Below are positions 51,384-62,675 of a stretch of DNA of 64,000 nt, piece by piece. A program made the position numbers and the translations under genes. Every line of letters begins with the position of its first letter. Positions within the stretch are counted from its first letter, which is position 1. The notes beneath the pieces were generated by a model. It worked only from the letters and a program-made list of their open reading frames with translations, searched no databases and had not been told where the DNA came from. The stretch comes from Apostichopus japonicus (taxonomy: Eukaryota; Echinodermata; Holothuroidea; Aspidochirotida; Stichopodidae): contig NC_092562.1 of assembly GCF_037975245.1 (NCBI RefSeq), positions 17,995,521 to 18,059,520 of the forward strand, given 5' to 3'.

Positions 51384-54290
51384 TTAAATATACATGTGTT
51401 TTGTATTGAAAGCAAGTCTTTGAATTCAAATTTTCAAATTTTCACTTCATATTTCACAGAAAAAAACTAGCTGACCTTACATTAGGCCTATTCTTAGTAT
51501 ATACAGTACAGTACATACAGTACAGTATATACAGTATATAGTATAGTGTGTTGGGTACTGATTTCATTTTGAAGTCATGGTATGTGTTAATTTCAAGTGA
51601 CAACTCAAGTTAATGTCTATGTCTGGGCTTAAATATACATGTGTTTTGTATTGAAAGCAAGTCTTTGAATTCAAATTTTCAAATTTTCACTTCATATTTC
51701 ACAGAAAAAACTAGCAGACCTTACATTAGGCCTATTCTTAGTATATACAGTACAGTACATACAGTACAGTATATAGTATAGTGTGTTGGGTACTGATTTC
51801 ATTTTGAAGTCATGGTATGTGTTAATTTGAAGTGACAACTCAAGTTAATGTCTATGTCTGGGCTTAAATATACATGTCTTTTGTATTGAAAGCAAGTCTT
51901 TGAATTAAAATTTTCAAATTTTCACTTCATATTTCACACAAAAAAACTAGCAGACCTTACATAAGGCCTATTCTTAGTATATACAGTACAGTACAGTACA
52001 TACAGTACAGTATATACAGTATATAGTATAGTGTGTTGGGTACTGATTTCATTTTGAAGTCATGGTATGTGATAATTTCAAGTGACAACTCAAGTTAATG
52101 TCTTTATCTGAGCTTAAATATACATGTGTTTTGTATTGAAAGCAAGTCTTTGAATTCAAGTTTTCAAATTTTCACTTCATATTTCACAGAAAAAAACTAG
52201 CTGACCTTACATTAGGCCTATTCTTAGTATATACAGTACAGTACATACAGTACAGTATATACAGTATATAGTATAGTGTGTTGGGTACTGATTTCATTTT
52301 GAAGTCATGGTATGTGTTAATTTGAAGTGACAACTCAAGTTAATGTTTATGTCTGGGCTTAAATATACATGTGTTTTGTATTGAAAGCAAGTCTTTGAAT
52401 TCAAATTTTCCAATATTTTATTTCATATTTCACACGAAAAAATAGCACACCTTACATAAGGCCTATTCTTAGTATATACAGTACAGTACATACAGTACAG
52501 TATATACAGTATATAGTATAGTGTGTTGGGTACTGATTTCATTTTGAAGTCATGGTATGTGTTAATTTGAAGTGACAACTCAAGTTAATGTCTATGTCTG
52601 GGCTTAAATATACATGTCTTTTGTATTGAAAGCAAGTCTTTGAATTAAAATTTTCAAATTTTCACTTCATATTTCACACAAAAAAACTAGCTGACCTTAC
52701 ATAAGGCCTATTCTTAGTATATACAGTACAGTACAGTACATACAGTACAGTATATACAGTATATAGTATAGTGTGTTGGGTACTGATTTCATTTTGAAGT
52801 CATGGTATGTGATAATTTTAAGTGACAACTCAAGTTAATGTCTTTGTCTGAGCTTAAATATACATGTGTTTTGTATTGAAAGCAAGTCTTTGAATTCAAG
52901 TTTTCAAATTTTCACTTCATATTTCACAGAAAAAAACTAGCTGACCTTACATTAGGCCTATTCTTAGTATATACAGTACAGGACATACAGTACAGTATAT
53001 ACAGTATATAGTATAGTGTGTTGGGTACTGATTTCATTTTGAAGTCATGGTGTGTTAATTTGAAGTGACAACTCAAGTTAATGTTTATGTCTGGGCTTAA
53101 ATATACATGTGTTTTGTATTGAAAGCAAGTCTTTGAATTCAAATTTTCCAGTATTTTATTTCATATTTCAAACGAAAAAATAGCACACCTTACATAAGGC
53201 CTATTCTTAGTATATACGGTACAGTACAGTACATACAGTACAGTATATACAGTATATAGTATAGTGTGTTGGGTACTGATTTCATTTTGAAGTCATGGTA
53301 TGTGATAATTTCAAGTGACAACTCAAGTTAATGTCTTTGTCTGAGCTTAAATATACATGTGTTTTGTATTGAAAGCAAGTCTTTGAATTCAAATTTTCAA
53401 ATTTTCACTTCATATTTCACAGAAAAAAACTAGCTGACCTTACATTAGGCCTATTCTTAGTATATACAGTACAGTACATACAGTACAGTATATACAGTAT
53501 ATAGTATAGTGTGTTGGGTACTGATTTCATTTTGAAGTCATGGTATGTGTTAATTTGAAGTGACAACTCAAGTTAATGTTTATGTCTGGGCTTAAATATA
53601 CATGTGTTTTGTATTGAAAGCAAGTCTTTGAATTAAAATTTTCCAATTTTCACTTCATTTTTCACAGAAAAAACCAGCAGACCTTACATAAGGCCTATTC
53701 TTAGTATATACAATACAGTACATACAGTACAGTATATACAGTATATAGTATAGTGTGTTGGGTACTGATTTCATTTTGAAGTCATGGTATGTGATAATTT
53801 CAAGTGACAACTCAAGTTAATGTCTTTGTCTGAGCTTAAATATACATGTGTTTTGTATTGAAAGCAAAGTCTTTGAATTAAAATTTCCAATTTTCACTTC
53901 ATTTTTCACAGAAAAAACCAGCAGACCTTACATTAGGCCTATTCTTAGTATATACAGTACAGTACATACAGTACAGTATATACAGTATATAGTATAGTGT
54001 GTTGGGTACGGATTTCATTTTGAAGTCATGGTATGTGTTAATTTGAAGTGACAACTCAAGTTAATGTCTATGTCTGGGCTAAAATATACATGTGTTTTGT
54101 ATTGAAAGCAAGTCTTTGAATTAAAATTTTCCAATATTCACTTCATATTTCACAGAAAAAACTAGCAGACCTTACATAAGGCCTATTCTGAGTATATACA
54201 GTACAGTACATACAGTACATACAGTACAGTATATAGTATAGTGTGTTGGGTACCGATTTCATGTTGTAGTCCTGGTATGTGATAATCATG

Positions 54291-57200
54291 TAGACCTTCA
54301 GTCTTGCTGCCCTTCGGTCTCATGGCCTGTAACGGCTATTTGGTAGCATGTAGATGTCGTGTTCCAATAATTCTATCACACTTTTGGGAATGCGTTTCCC
54401 AGGAACCAAATAGACAAATGTATTAAACTTAGGTAAATCATACTTCATTGGTTTTTTTTAATATTCCCATTCAAAATACTTTTTGTCTAGTAATTATATT
54501 TTTTCTGTACATTGTGTTCTGTTCTTGACCACTATGCTAGCAACAAGGTAACAATTGCTATTGAGCCTTTTGTTTGTGTATATAAAAGTAGCCCAGACTT
54601 GAAACTGTTTATACAGTATATAGTTCATCCCTACACTGCAGGTAGCTGTACTGTACATACAATACCTGTGTACAAATGTAGCGCATGTACATTCAACCAG
54701 GGAGTTGTTATGGAACAACAACTCCCTAATTCAACAGTGGAGTATACATGCAGTGAGATGCCATTGATATCTCTCAGGTATGCATTGCACAGCTTGATGA
54801 TACCAGTGAGTTGTTCCATTAACAACTCCCTGATAAGAGCCCTCATCAAGGTCATAGGTGTAACAAAAAGGACAGTGTGCCCACTGTTCTGTCTGTCTCT
54901 TGTTTATTGTTCAATGAACTGAAAGCTGCTAACATTTTGGAGGCTTCTGGCTTGTTTCACAGTCACAGATTCACAGTACACATGGAAATATAATACTAAT
55001 AGCAGAGGAAAGGTTGCTCCTTTGCTGAAAAAGTTTTGAATGGTCTTGCAGTACTGTTTACCTCAAAAGTGTTGAACAGGCATAAAATTAGAATTGAAGT
55101 ATTATCTCGCGGTTTTCATTTATACCAACTTTGATTTTGGATAAGTTTTGTTTGAAACAGTTAGGTTCATTGGTCAAATTTGTTTCACACTAGTCTCTAG
55201 GATATATTTTGTCAGTGTCCTGTCTTTCAGACTCCAGTCATTCAACTTATATAATAATAAATAAATACAATGCTTGATATACAGTAGCGCTATTCCAAAT
55301 ATGATCATAGAGCTTAGACTCAATTGCAATTTTGTTGGTATTGTATGTTGACTTGGAAAAAGTGTGAAAGTCAAGTAAATACAACCACCCCCCCCCCCTC
55401 CTTCTTGTATCCAAGAACTGGTGCAGTATTTAATGTGGTATGTACATTCTGTAGGTGTGTCAGGCATAATTCATATAAATTGGAGGGAAAATATGAGCGG
55501 TCCCTATCAGTTACTTTATTGGTCACTATATGTTGGATTCAAAGTACATACTTTATGAAAACTTTAAATTGGTTCAAGCAAATTGCACAAGAGTCAATTC
55601 TTAGGCATGTTACAAAATAAATGCTAAAAGAAATTGTGTCAAATTGAAATACCTGCTGGTTTGCACTTAAAGTTAGCATGCCTACACTAAACTAACTAAC
55701 ACTGAAAATTACCTGCTTGTATCTGTCATACTGAACAAATTCTATCCTTTTTCAAACTGTATACACAATCTACAGTTTAGAGTGTAAGCTCACAGCAAGG
55801 ACACATGCTACTGAATTTGGTTGACACATAACAAGAAGAAAAGCTTTCAGCAGTGCAGGCTACTTTTCAGTCAGACTACAGTTCACAATGACAGCAGCTA
55901 GATTGTATGAAACTTGTAGCTACGGCATGGTGCTAATACAGCAGATCTTTCTAATAGGGTTTATTTTTTAAGAATTTGTTGCATTTAACCACATCATAAT
56001 ATATTTGTAATGTCACAAAGGAGGACATTTTAAAAATAAACAAAACATCACCCCTGTATCGATATTCTTTGAAAAGTGTAATGAACAGTTTTGCTTTGGC
56101 AGAGCAGAAAGCTTTATCATACCAAATCTGATCAGGCAGGTGTGGTGGGAGAACCATCCCACTTGTTGGGTTAGAAGGGCATCCCGCAGAATAGCTAGAA
56201 CAGCACACTATATATACAGTAGGCTGCTGTTGGTGAGTAACTGATCTCTCTATATTTTCATGAAAGTCAATGGTTATATCATGCAGCAGAGGTCCGATTG
56301 CATACAAATTTGCAACGTCACCAGTTTGCTCTTTCTATTGGTTAAATTTTCGGGCAAATCTTTAAACCCCCTCCCCCCCCCTCTCCTCAAATCAAAGTGG
56401 GTTCTATACGTGCACATGCCCACCATGCAGCACAGTGGTGAACGTGGTTTTCATTACTGAAAATCCTTATTAGTTTTTGTAATAAATCATTTGTAATCAT
56501 TGCCCAGCTCAAATGAACGATAATAGCTTTACTTAATACATACATGATATGTAATTAATAACCATTAAATCAAGGAAAACGCCCCTCCTCCTCCCACTCT
56601 CCCCTCCCCATTCACACACTATGCACTGCTATCTGACTTCAAATATGGTTCAATCAAGAACGAAAAAACTTTGAGTTTCAAGATTGGAAAACTGTCTGTC
56701 AGTTCAATCGACATGAAAACTACCTTTCGTTGTATGGTCCAGTCTTTGCATGTGTTGCATATTGTCTCTTTGTTACTTAATTCCCATAACAAAGACCTTC
56801 CGTAGCCTGCATTTCAGGGATATATTTTACAATTTACACCATCAGTATTTCACTGTTAAATATTCCAACCTCTAACACCACTTAGTTATTTATTGCTACA
56901 CAAGCTTGTGATCAAGTCTCCCTTCATTTCATGTAAGAATTATCTGAGAGTTATTAGTTTCCATTGCTTCCCCTCAGTGAACCCTATGATCCCATTATGT
57001 ATCATCACAAGGACATTGTGTCATTATTGTCATCACTTCTGAAATCTATACCAAATTGTACTGACCTGTTTATCTTAAATCTTATTTAAATTTTAGCCTA
57101 GCCATTGACAAAACAGCTTAATTTATTGTGAGGTAAAGTGTCTCGCCATCCCCATACATAGACCACTTTGAAAAGATTAATTTCAGGGTTAATAACTGTA

Positions 57201-57346
57201 TTGGTCAAACTCTCACACAGCTTGCATTGGGCTGATCATTATGACACGTTCGTTGAACTTTGAGATGAGGAGGACTTGTAGCAATATAGTCCTAGCCATT
57301 GCAGTAGGTGGGGTCTTAGTTTGTAAAAGGGTCTTAGCTTTGCAGG
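54291..57346. other. Non-coding sequence, inferred intron
   Basis: No supported exon. Holds the two GGGAGTTGTT/AACAACTCCC hairpins at 54.7-54.83 kb and C-runs at about 55386-55399 and 56370-56381. Open frames at 54512-54922, 55324-55620 and 55951-56307 lack motifs and splice context. Confidence 0.55.
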
Positions 57347-57826
57347 GGTTACATCTCTATGTTCTGACGTCTCTATGTTGCAACATCTCTATGTTCCGAC
57401 AATTTTTTTTGACCAAAATTCTTGACCAACATGTTTTCGGACCAAGTTTTTTCGGATCAAAATGTTCTTGGACCAAAATATTTTTATGACCCAACATTTT
57501 TTTTCACTCTAAAATTTTTCATGACCAAATTTTTTTTCGGACAAGCACTATTTGGGTCATAACAAACTTTGGGCCCTTTTTTTTTGTGAAAACAAAATTG
57601 GTGGGTCCTAACAAGTCACGTCAGAAAATATGTTGGTCCCAAAAAACATGAGTACCCCAAAAAAATTGAGTCCCAAAAAATTAAGTCCCCCAAAAAAATT
57701 GGGTCCGAAAAATTGGGTACGAAGAAATGTTGGTAAAAAAAATTAGTCCAAAAAAATTATCGGAACGTATTCCTCTGAACATAGAGACTTCGGAACATAG
57801 AGACGTCGGAACATAGGGATGTCACC
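57347..57826 (-). mobile_element. Foldback-type element, family 1, copy 2
   Basis: Starts GGTTACATCTCTATG and ends CATAGGGATGTCACC, so it is the 34560 element in reverse orientation. The arms carry CTATGTTCCGACGTCTC-like repeats and the interior again reiterates GACCAAAATTTTT words. TTTGCAGG precedes it (57339-57346) and recurs at 57830-57837, three T's beyond the right end, so a target duplication is likely but not exact. Confidence 0.8.
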
Positions 57827-57920
57827 TTTTTTGCAGGTCTTAGGTCTTTGTAGACACCCCAATTTTCAATGTTAACCATTACAGTGTCCCTCTTTTTGCT
57901 TTTTGCTTTTTTGCAAGCAC

Positions 57921-58090
57921 ATGCTGGCCACTATAGCCACTATGGCCACTATAGTGTCCCAGTAAATAGTCTTTCCAGACAAAAAGTAAGATCTGCATAA
58001 CACACATGCTGGCCACTATAGCTACTATGGCCACTATAGTGTCCCAGTAAATAGTCTTACCAGACAAAAAGGTAAGATCTGCTTTTGATA
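57921..58090. repeat. 85-bp tandem duplication with internal palindromic CTATAG words
   Basis: ATGCTGGCCACTATAG begins at 57921 and again at 58006, and each copy runs through CAGTAAATAGTCTT and AAGTAAGATCTGC. Each contains CTATAG-CCACTATGGC-CACTATAG, which is partly self-complementary. Confidence 0.92.
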
Positions 58091-58425
58091 GGAGTATATC
58101 ACTTAATACTGACTTGGCTTAAATTCCTAACTTTTAAGTACCTGTACATGACTTAATATCAAACAATATGCTCCATATCTGGATTATTTCTTTACTGAAA
58201 TGTGAAGACGCAATGACAATTGGGGTTCAAACCAATAGCCTTCTCTCCCAATGATAATTTTTATTTCTATTTTGATAAAAACTGTTCTGAACTGCTTATT
58301 CATTCATCATAAAACTTGATTGCTGTTTCAGGAGCATTAATTTAGGTAATAACTATATCTACTATACCAAACTTGTTGTGTAAATTCATTGCTTTTGTTT
58401 CTTTTGATCCTCCATCTATGTACAG

Positions 58426-58595
58426 GACACAATGAACTGAACAGCAATAAAGACCTTCCAACTGAATACATTGAGCTGGTCATCTGTTGCTTGGAGCTCA
58501 ATAATGGAAGCAGCTCCCTGGTGGAAGCCATTCCCAAAAAGATGGAAATTTATTTTGCTCCATGGAAGCTGTTTGACTGGTTTAAAGAAGCATGA
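58426..58595 (+). CDS. Terminal exon of the inferred array gene
   Basis: A strong polypyrimidine tract (CTTTTGTTTCTTTTGATCC) and acceptor TGTACAG end at 58425. Starting in phase 1, the exon reads (G)HNELNSNKDLPTEYIEL, then VICCLELNNGSSSLVEAIPK, then KMEIYFAPWKLFDWFKEA and TGA at 58593-58595. Phase 1 fits exon B, giving MDVNIT-GHNEL. With exon A (44 codons) and one B (22) the known product would be about 122 residues. The family is not recognised. P-x-E-x-I-E-L here aligns with the C' pieces of the array, which supports membership of one gene. An AATAAA lies about 590 bp downstream at 59185. It could instead belong to another gene whose exons I missed. Confidence 0.65.
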
Positions 58596-58779
58596 GGCAT
58601 TGTAGGCATGTGTAGCTGAAAATCATCCATATGACTTAGCCACCATATATGGGCAAAAATAACTACTTGGAACAGTTACAAAGTCATTTATTTGAGCTGG
58701 ATGAGAGTGGCTATGGACGGCCATTACCACAAAAACAAGAACAAAAAGTAAATTACATTACATTACACATTACAGAAAT

Positions 58780-58935
58780 TTTCTCCATAGAAAAGAAAAT
58801 TTTTTCATAAAAAGAATTACTTGGATATCAAAAATAAATTTACTCCATCAAATATAAATTTACTAAATCACATCAAAACTTACTGTACTCTTCAAAAAGA
58901 AATTTTCTTCATCAAAGATAAATTTACTTTATGGA
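58780..58935. repeat. Degenerate AAATTTACT/AAATTTTCTTCAT repeats
   Basis: Short imperfect repeats of AAATTTTCTCCAT, ATAAATTTACT and ATCAAA words, following TTACATTACATTACA microsatellite-like sequence at about 58750. In the presumed 3' untranslated region. Confidence 0.65.
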
Positions 58936-59184
58936 AACTAAGTTCACCTCACACATATTAGATCTACCCCGTCCAATATAAACTCATAGCTCACCCCGTC
59001 CTAACCAAAAAAAAATCCCCCAATTAATTTATTGGGAATCAGGACAATGTATCTGTTGGAAAAGATATTTGACCCATTATTGTACAAACTGATACAGATG
59101 ATATTGGAAGAGACTCTTCATGTTGGAAGAGTGGAGATGCAGATGGTGGCATATCGATAACCTATTGCAGGTCTCTCAGGACTG

Positions 59185-59190
59185 AATAAA
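59185..59190 (+). promoter_or_regulatory. Candidate polyadenylation signal AATAAA
   Basis: First clean AATAAA with an AT-rich, non-coding context after the terminal exon that is not inside the degenerate AAATAAATTTACT repeats at 58830-58935. This is position only; there is no direct evidence of use. Confidence 0.3.
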
Positions 59191-59816
59191 TTAATGAATT
59201 AAAGGTGAAGGGATTGGGGAGAACTGCTTATTATTTCTCAATCTATAGCATTACTAATAAACTGAGGTATTAGTAAACTATGGAAGATGGTGCAAATGAA
59301 GTTGTTTTGTGCCCAAATTTAAAATTGATATTTTTTATATAGACATATGTCTCTCATTGTGGTACAAATATTTCAGTTGGACCATAACCTTTATCCCCTG
59401 TCATTGTTGCATATATATGTCATTCATATTAATGAGTGATTAATGTCCGATGATAACATATGGAAAGATCGTCATATGACATAGTTATATTTTTGCCTAA
59501 TGTATATGGTCCTTTTCCTACAGCATGTATTATGTGGTGCACAGGAACTATTGAACAAATTGTATGTCAGTAGGATTATGCCTATTATTAAACTAGTGGG
59601 CAGAGCTTAGTCAACATCATACATTTGAATGAACGCAAAGCTGAAAGTTTGATTGCTATAACTGTGTTAGTAAGACTATTAAATATTGGGTATTGAGGTG
59701 AGCAGGGAGGGGCTTTGGGGACAGGCAGGGGGATTAAATTGAGTGCAGGTTTTCATTATATATTTTGCTGTAGATGACAACACCATTGGTGTAGTCTTGC
59801 CCATTCTTTGTTGTTG

Positions 59817-59985
59817 TTCATATCAGTTGATATTTTGAGATGTAGTACTTTTTTTTATAAATGTTTTATTGTTCATATCAGTCTATATTTTGAGATGTAG
59901 TGCTTTTTTTTATTAAATGTTTTGGTGTTCATATCAGTTAAGATTTTGATATTTTGAGATGGTAGTCCTTTTTTTATTAAATGTT
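59817..59985. repeat. Tandem repeat of 54-56 bp, three copies
   Basis: GTTCATATCAGT starts at 59817, 59871 and 59927, each followed by ATATTTTGAGATG, a T-run and AAATGTT. The third copy has an extra AGATTTTGATATTTTG duplication. Confidence 0.9.
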
Positions 59986-61149
59986 AATTAAAACAAGACC
60001 AATATCCTGTGTTCATGTGTAACACTGTACTTCTTTCATTTTAATTAACCTTTGTAAACTATTTGGAAGAGATAAACCAACTTAAAGCAACCTGATGATA
60101 TTTGTTGTGTATGATCTTTTTCTTGGTTTTCTTTTGCTTTGCTCAATAAGAATTTGAAGGCACAAACTTTGCTTTTTATGTGTCGTATACCTTTGATACA
60201 ACTCCTTTTATATTACCATCTTTGCTAAGCAATTCGCTTCGAATATATTGATATTGATCTTGAATTATTCAATAAGCCAAACTGAAACTATTTGAAGGTG
60301 TCAGAAATTTATCATGCTAGGGAGGAAGTCAAATGGCGCTGCTTTCAACAGGAATAAAAAATTCCATGTAAAATATGTCTTTTCTAAAGGTTCTGTAAAT
60401 TTCGCATTGTTTTCTGCTTCATGCTCTACGCTGTCTCAAAAGGCGTACAGCGAGTAGCAAACATAACACGCGACAATGTCGAAGAGGATAATTATTCAAC
60501 CACCATGACAGCAGTATCGCTAACAACCAACACAAACGACATTGCACAGCTGCATATAAGTATATGTACTGCATATGTTCAATCTTGAAATTTATGATGT
60601 ACAATTGTTTTTATTTTGACAGTCCTTGATCAATAATAAGCTTGCAAAATGACAGAAATGGAATGCATGCATGTTTTCCTAAATGTTGATGATAAATACA
60701 GTGATCAGTGTTTGTATATTTTTTGTTACACCTTTTTTTAGTATTTATTTCTTCAAAATTTGCCTGAAAGTTTGCAACCAACCAAATATGCATGTGCATT
60801 AACGTGTTCGTGGCAGGTCTGCTGCATTGGCCCCTTAAATCCTATCGTTAGGAAAGTTTCGTAAAGATTTTAAAAAAGTACTAATTCCTGGAGGTCTGGA
60901 CTCTCCAAATTGTTTTCAGACATTCTATGTACAGCATACCTTAAACTTCTTTTTTTGTTGCCCCATCTAAACATAAAGGCCTATATAAATAAACAAACAA
61001 TTAACAATAATTCGAATTTTGAGTACATATAAAAGATGTCTTGAAATTCAAATGATGTCAACATGAAAATCAATGTTTACTTGGTGTTTTTTTCTAAAAG
61101 TTTATGTTTGTACCTTCATATAGTTATATAAAAGGCACACTTAATCTTC
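59986..61149. other. Non-coding region
   Basis: No supported gene. The reverse-strand frames at 60419-60604 and 60611-60799 are short and without motifs. Confidence 0.6.
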
Positions 61150-61560
61150 ATTATTCGCATCAAAAATAAAGAATGAAGTAACACTTTATGGGGTAGGGGA
61201 TTGATACCTTTTCAGTAATTTCTGCTTAAATTTGGGCAAATCCTTTTCCAACCTCCTACAACCCCCCCCCCCCCCCACCCCCGCTTTAAATGTTCTCTCT
61301 TACGATTCCCATTGTCCATTTCCTTGTTCATACATTAGTCAGAGATAGATTTAGAGATAGATTATTCGCATCAAAAATAAAGAATGAAGTAACACTTTAT
61401 CGGGGAGGGGATTGATACCTTTTCAGTAATTTCTGCTTAAATTTGGGCAAAACCTTTTCCAACCTCCTACAACCCCCGCCCCCGTTTTAAATGTTCTCTT
61501 GTACGATTCCCATGGTCTATTTTCTTGTTCATAGATTAGTCAGAGATAAAATTTAAACAG
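61150..61560. repeat. 211-bp tandem duplication
   Basis: ATTATTCGCATCAAAAATAA begins at 61150 and again at 61361, and homology continues through GAAGTAACACTTTAT, GGGGATTGATACCTTTTC, a C-run and AGTCAGAGATA. The first copy has an expanded C-run (about 61262-61277). Confidence 0.92.
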
Positions 61561-62019
61561 TCCGTTTTTTTTTGCACTGCCGATTTCTTTGAATAAGCCG
61601 TCAAGTGATATTAGAAGAAAGTATACCAAAGGCTTAGGCTATATCATGCACGTATAGCGATGAATCGCACGTTAAATGTAGACAAGTACCCATCGCAATA
61701 TATGTAGGATACAGAAAAGTATACTGCTTACTATAAATACCATTTCCAGATAACCAAACCCGTAATTGAAAATATTAAAAAATTATCAACTACTATAATT
61801 CACAACAAGAAGAATCTGGGAGGGACGCCCCACCCATAAAATCTCGAAATTTTACAGGAAGACTTAAACCGGTCAAATATAGGTCTGTTAATATCCTTTA
61901 TTTACCGAAAACTGGTAGATCTGTTTAATTCATGCATCATTGAGCATAAATAGATTCAAATTAAAAATAGATAACCCCCCCCCCCCAATCTTGGTAAAAC
62001 TGACGATAGTTGGAAATTT

Positions 62020-62080
62020 GAGTGCGACAGTCAGAATTTCCGACTGTCGCACTCTCATTTTTCCGACTGTCGCACTCTCA
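62020..62080. repeat. Hairpin plus extra arm copy (GAGTGCGACAGTC)
   Basis: GAGTGCGACAGTC at 62020-62032 pairs perfectly with GACTGTCGCACTC at 62042-62054 across a 9-nt loop. A second CCGACTGTCGCACTCTCATTT follows directly, giving two possible partners for the left arm. Confidence 0.9.
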
Positions 62081-62438
62081 TTTTCACATATTCTTGTAAT
62101 TTGTGAGTGACCTAAAATTTTCGGTCAACATTGACCTTCAATCAGTCACTTTTACCACGTTTTCCTTGTCACATTGAGAAATTGTATCACGCGATCTCTA
62201 TACTCCACCATACAAAACTTCGTACGATTTTGAATACTCCCTGTTCGCTAGCTTCATGTAAGTTCAGGATATACATTGTCCCTATGTATACAAAAAACGC
62301 TCAATGCTAATCTACGGAAGCTTTAAAAGTGCCGTCAACATAACAAAAACTTTGCCCCATAATTTGACATTTTTCAGTAACAAGATAAAATGTTATCAAA
62401 ATCAGAAAATGTTGGATTGCTCAGTTGCTTTAACAGAT

Positions 62439-62675
62439 CAATTGAACCATTTTCTGAAAAATGTTTAATTGACAACTTATCATTATCTCGTCAGTTTGAC
62501 ATTTTTCTGCAAAATTTCCGATCGTTCACTTCATTCCATCTGAGCAATTGAAACATTTTCTGAAAAATGTTTAATTGCCAACTTATCGTATCTCGTCAAC
62601 TCAACATTTTTCTGCAAAATGTTTAATTGTTCACTTCATTCCGAATGCTCAGTTGGAATGAAGTGAACAATTAAA
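62439..62675. repeat. Tandem repeat of about 107 bp ending in a 21-bp perfect hairpin
   Basis: CATTTTCTGAAAAATGTTTA blocks occur at about 62448 and 62553, each with CATTTTTCTGCAAAAT and GTTCACTTCATTCC downstream. The last arm (62622-62642) is the exact reverse complement of 62655-62675 with a 12-nt loop. CATTTTCTGAAAAATG is itself nearly palindromic. Confidence 0.88.

Larger units (their letters stand above)
44700..51590. repeat. Duplicated 4.4-kb block inside the satellite
   Basis: The same order (satellite, foldback element, about one half monomer, TTAA MITE, satellite) occurs at 45.38-46.98 kb and 49.81-51.38 kb. The spacing is 4434 bp left of the foldback element, 4408 at its right end and 4403 across the MITE. 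The steps are explained by one missing 26-bp repeat in the second foldback copy and one missing CAGTA unit next to it. Both insertions must therefore predate the duplication. Confidence 0.92.
33940..54290. repeat. Satellite array, monomer about 245-250 bp, roughly 80 copies
   Basis: Each monomer contains GTGTTGGGTACTGATTTCAT, GACAACTCAAGTTAATGT, a TTGAAAGCAAGTCTTTGAAT block, CTTACATAAGGCCTATTCTT and a CAGTA-rich microsatellite (ACAGTACAGTACATACAG and similar) whose CAGTA count varies by 5-bp steps. Edge monomers (33.9-35.1 kb and about 54.25 kb) carry CATGTTGTAGTCCTGG where core monomers have CATTTTGAAGTCATGG. Core monomers fall into types (AGCTTAAATATACATGTG against GGCTTAAATATACATGTC and so on) that recur in blocks. 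A rare GTATCGTGTG variant recurs at 42218 and 44188, a spacing of eight monomers. No gene is present. Confidence 0.97.

Noticed and set aside
33940-54290. CRISPR-like array
   Set aside because: The repeats are long and contiguous without unique spacers, and the DNA is eukaryotic. It is a satellite.
54512-54922. 136-codon frame as a gene
   Set aside because: No motif and no splice context, and it spans the two dispersed hairpins.
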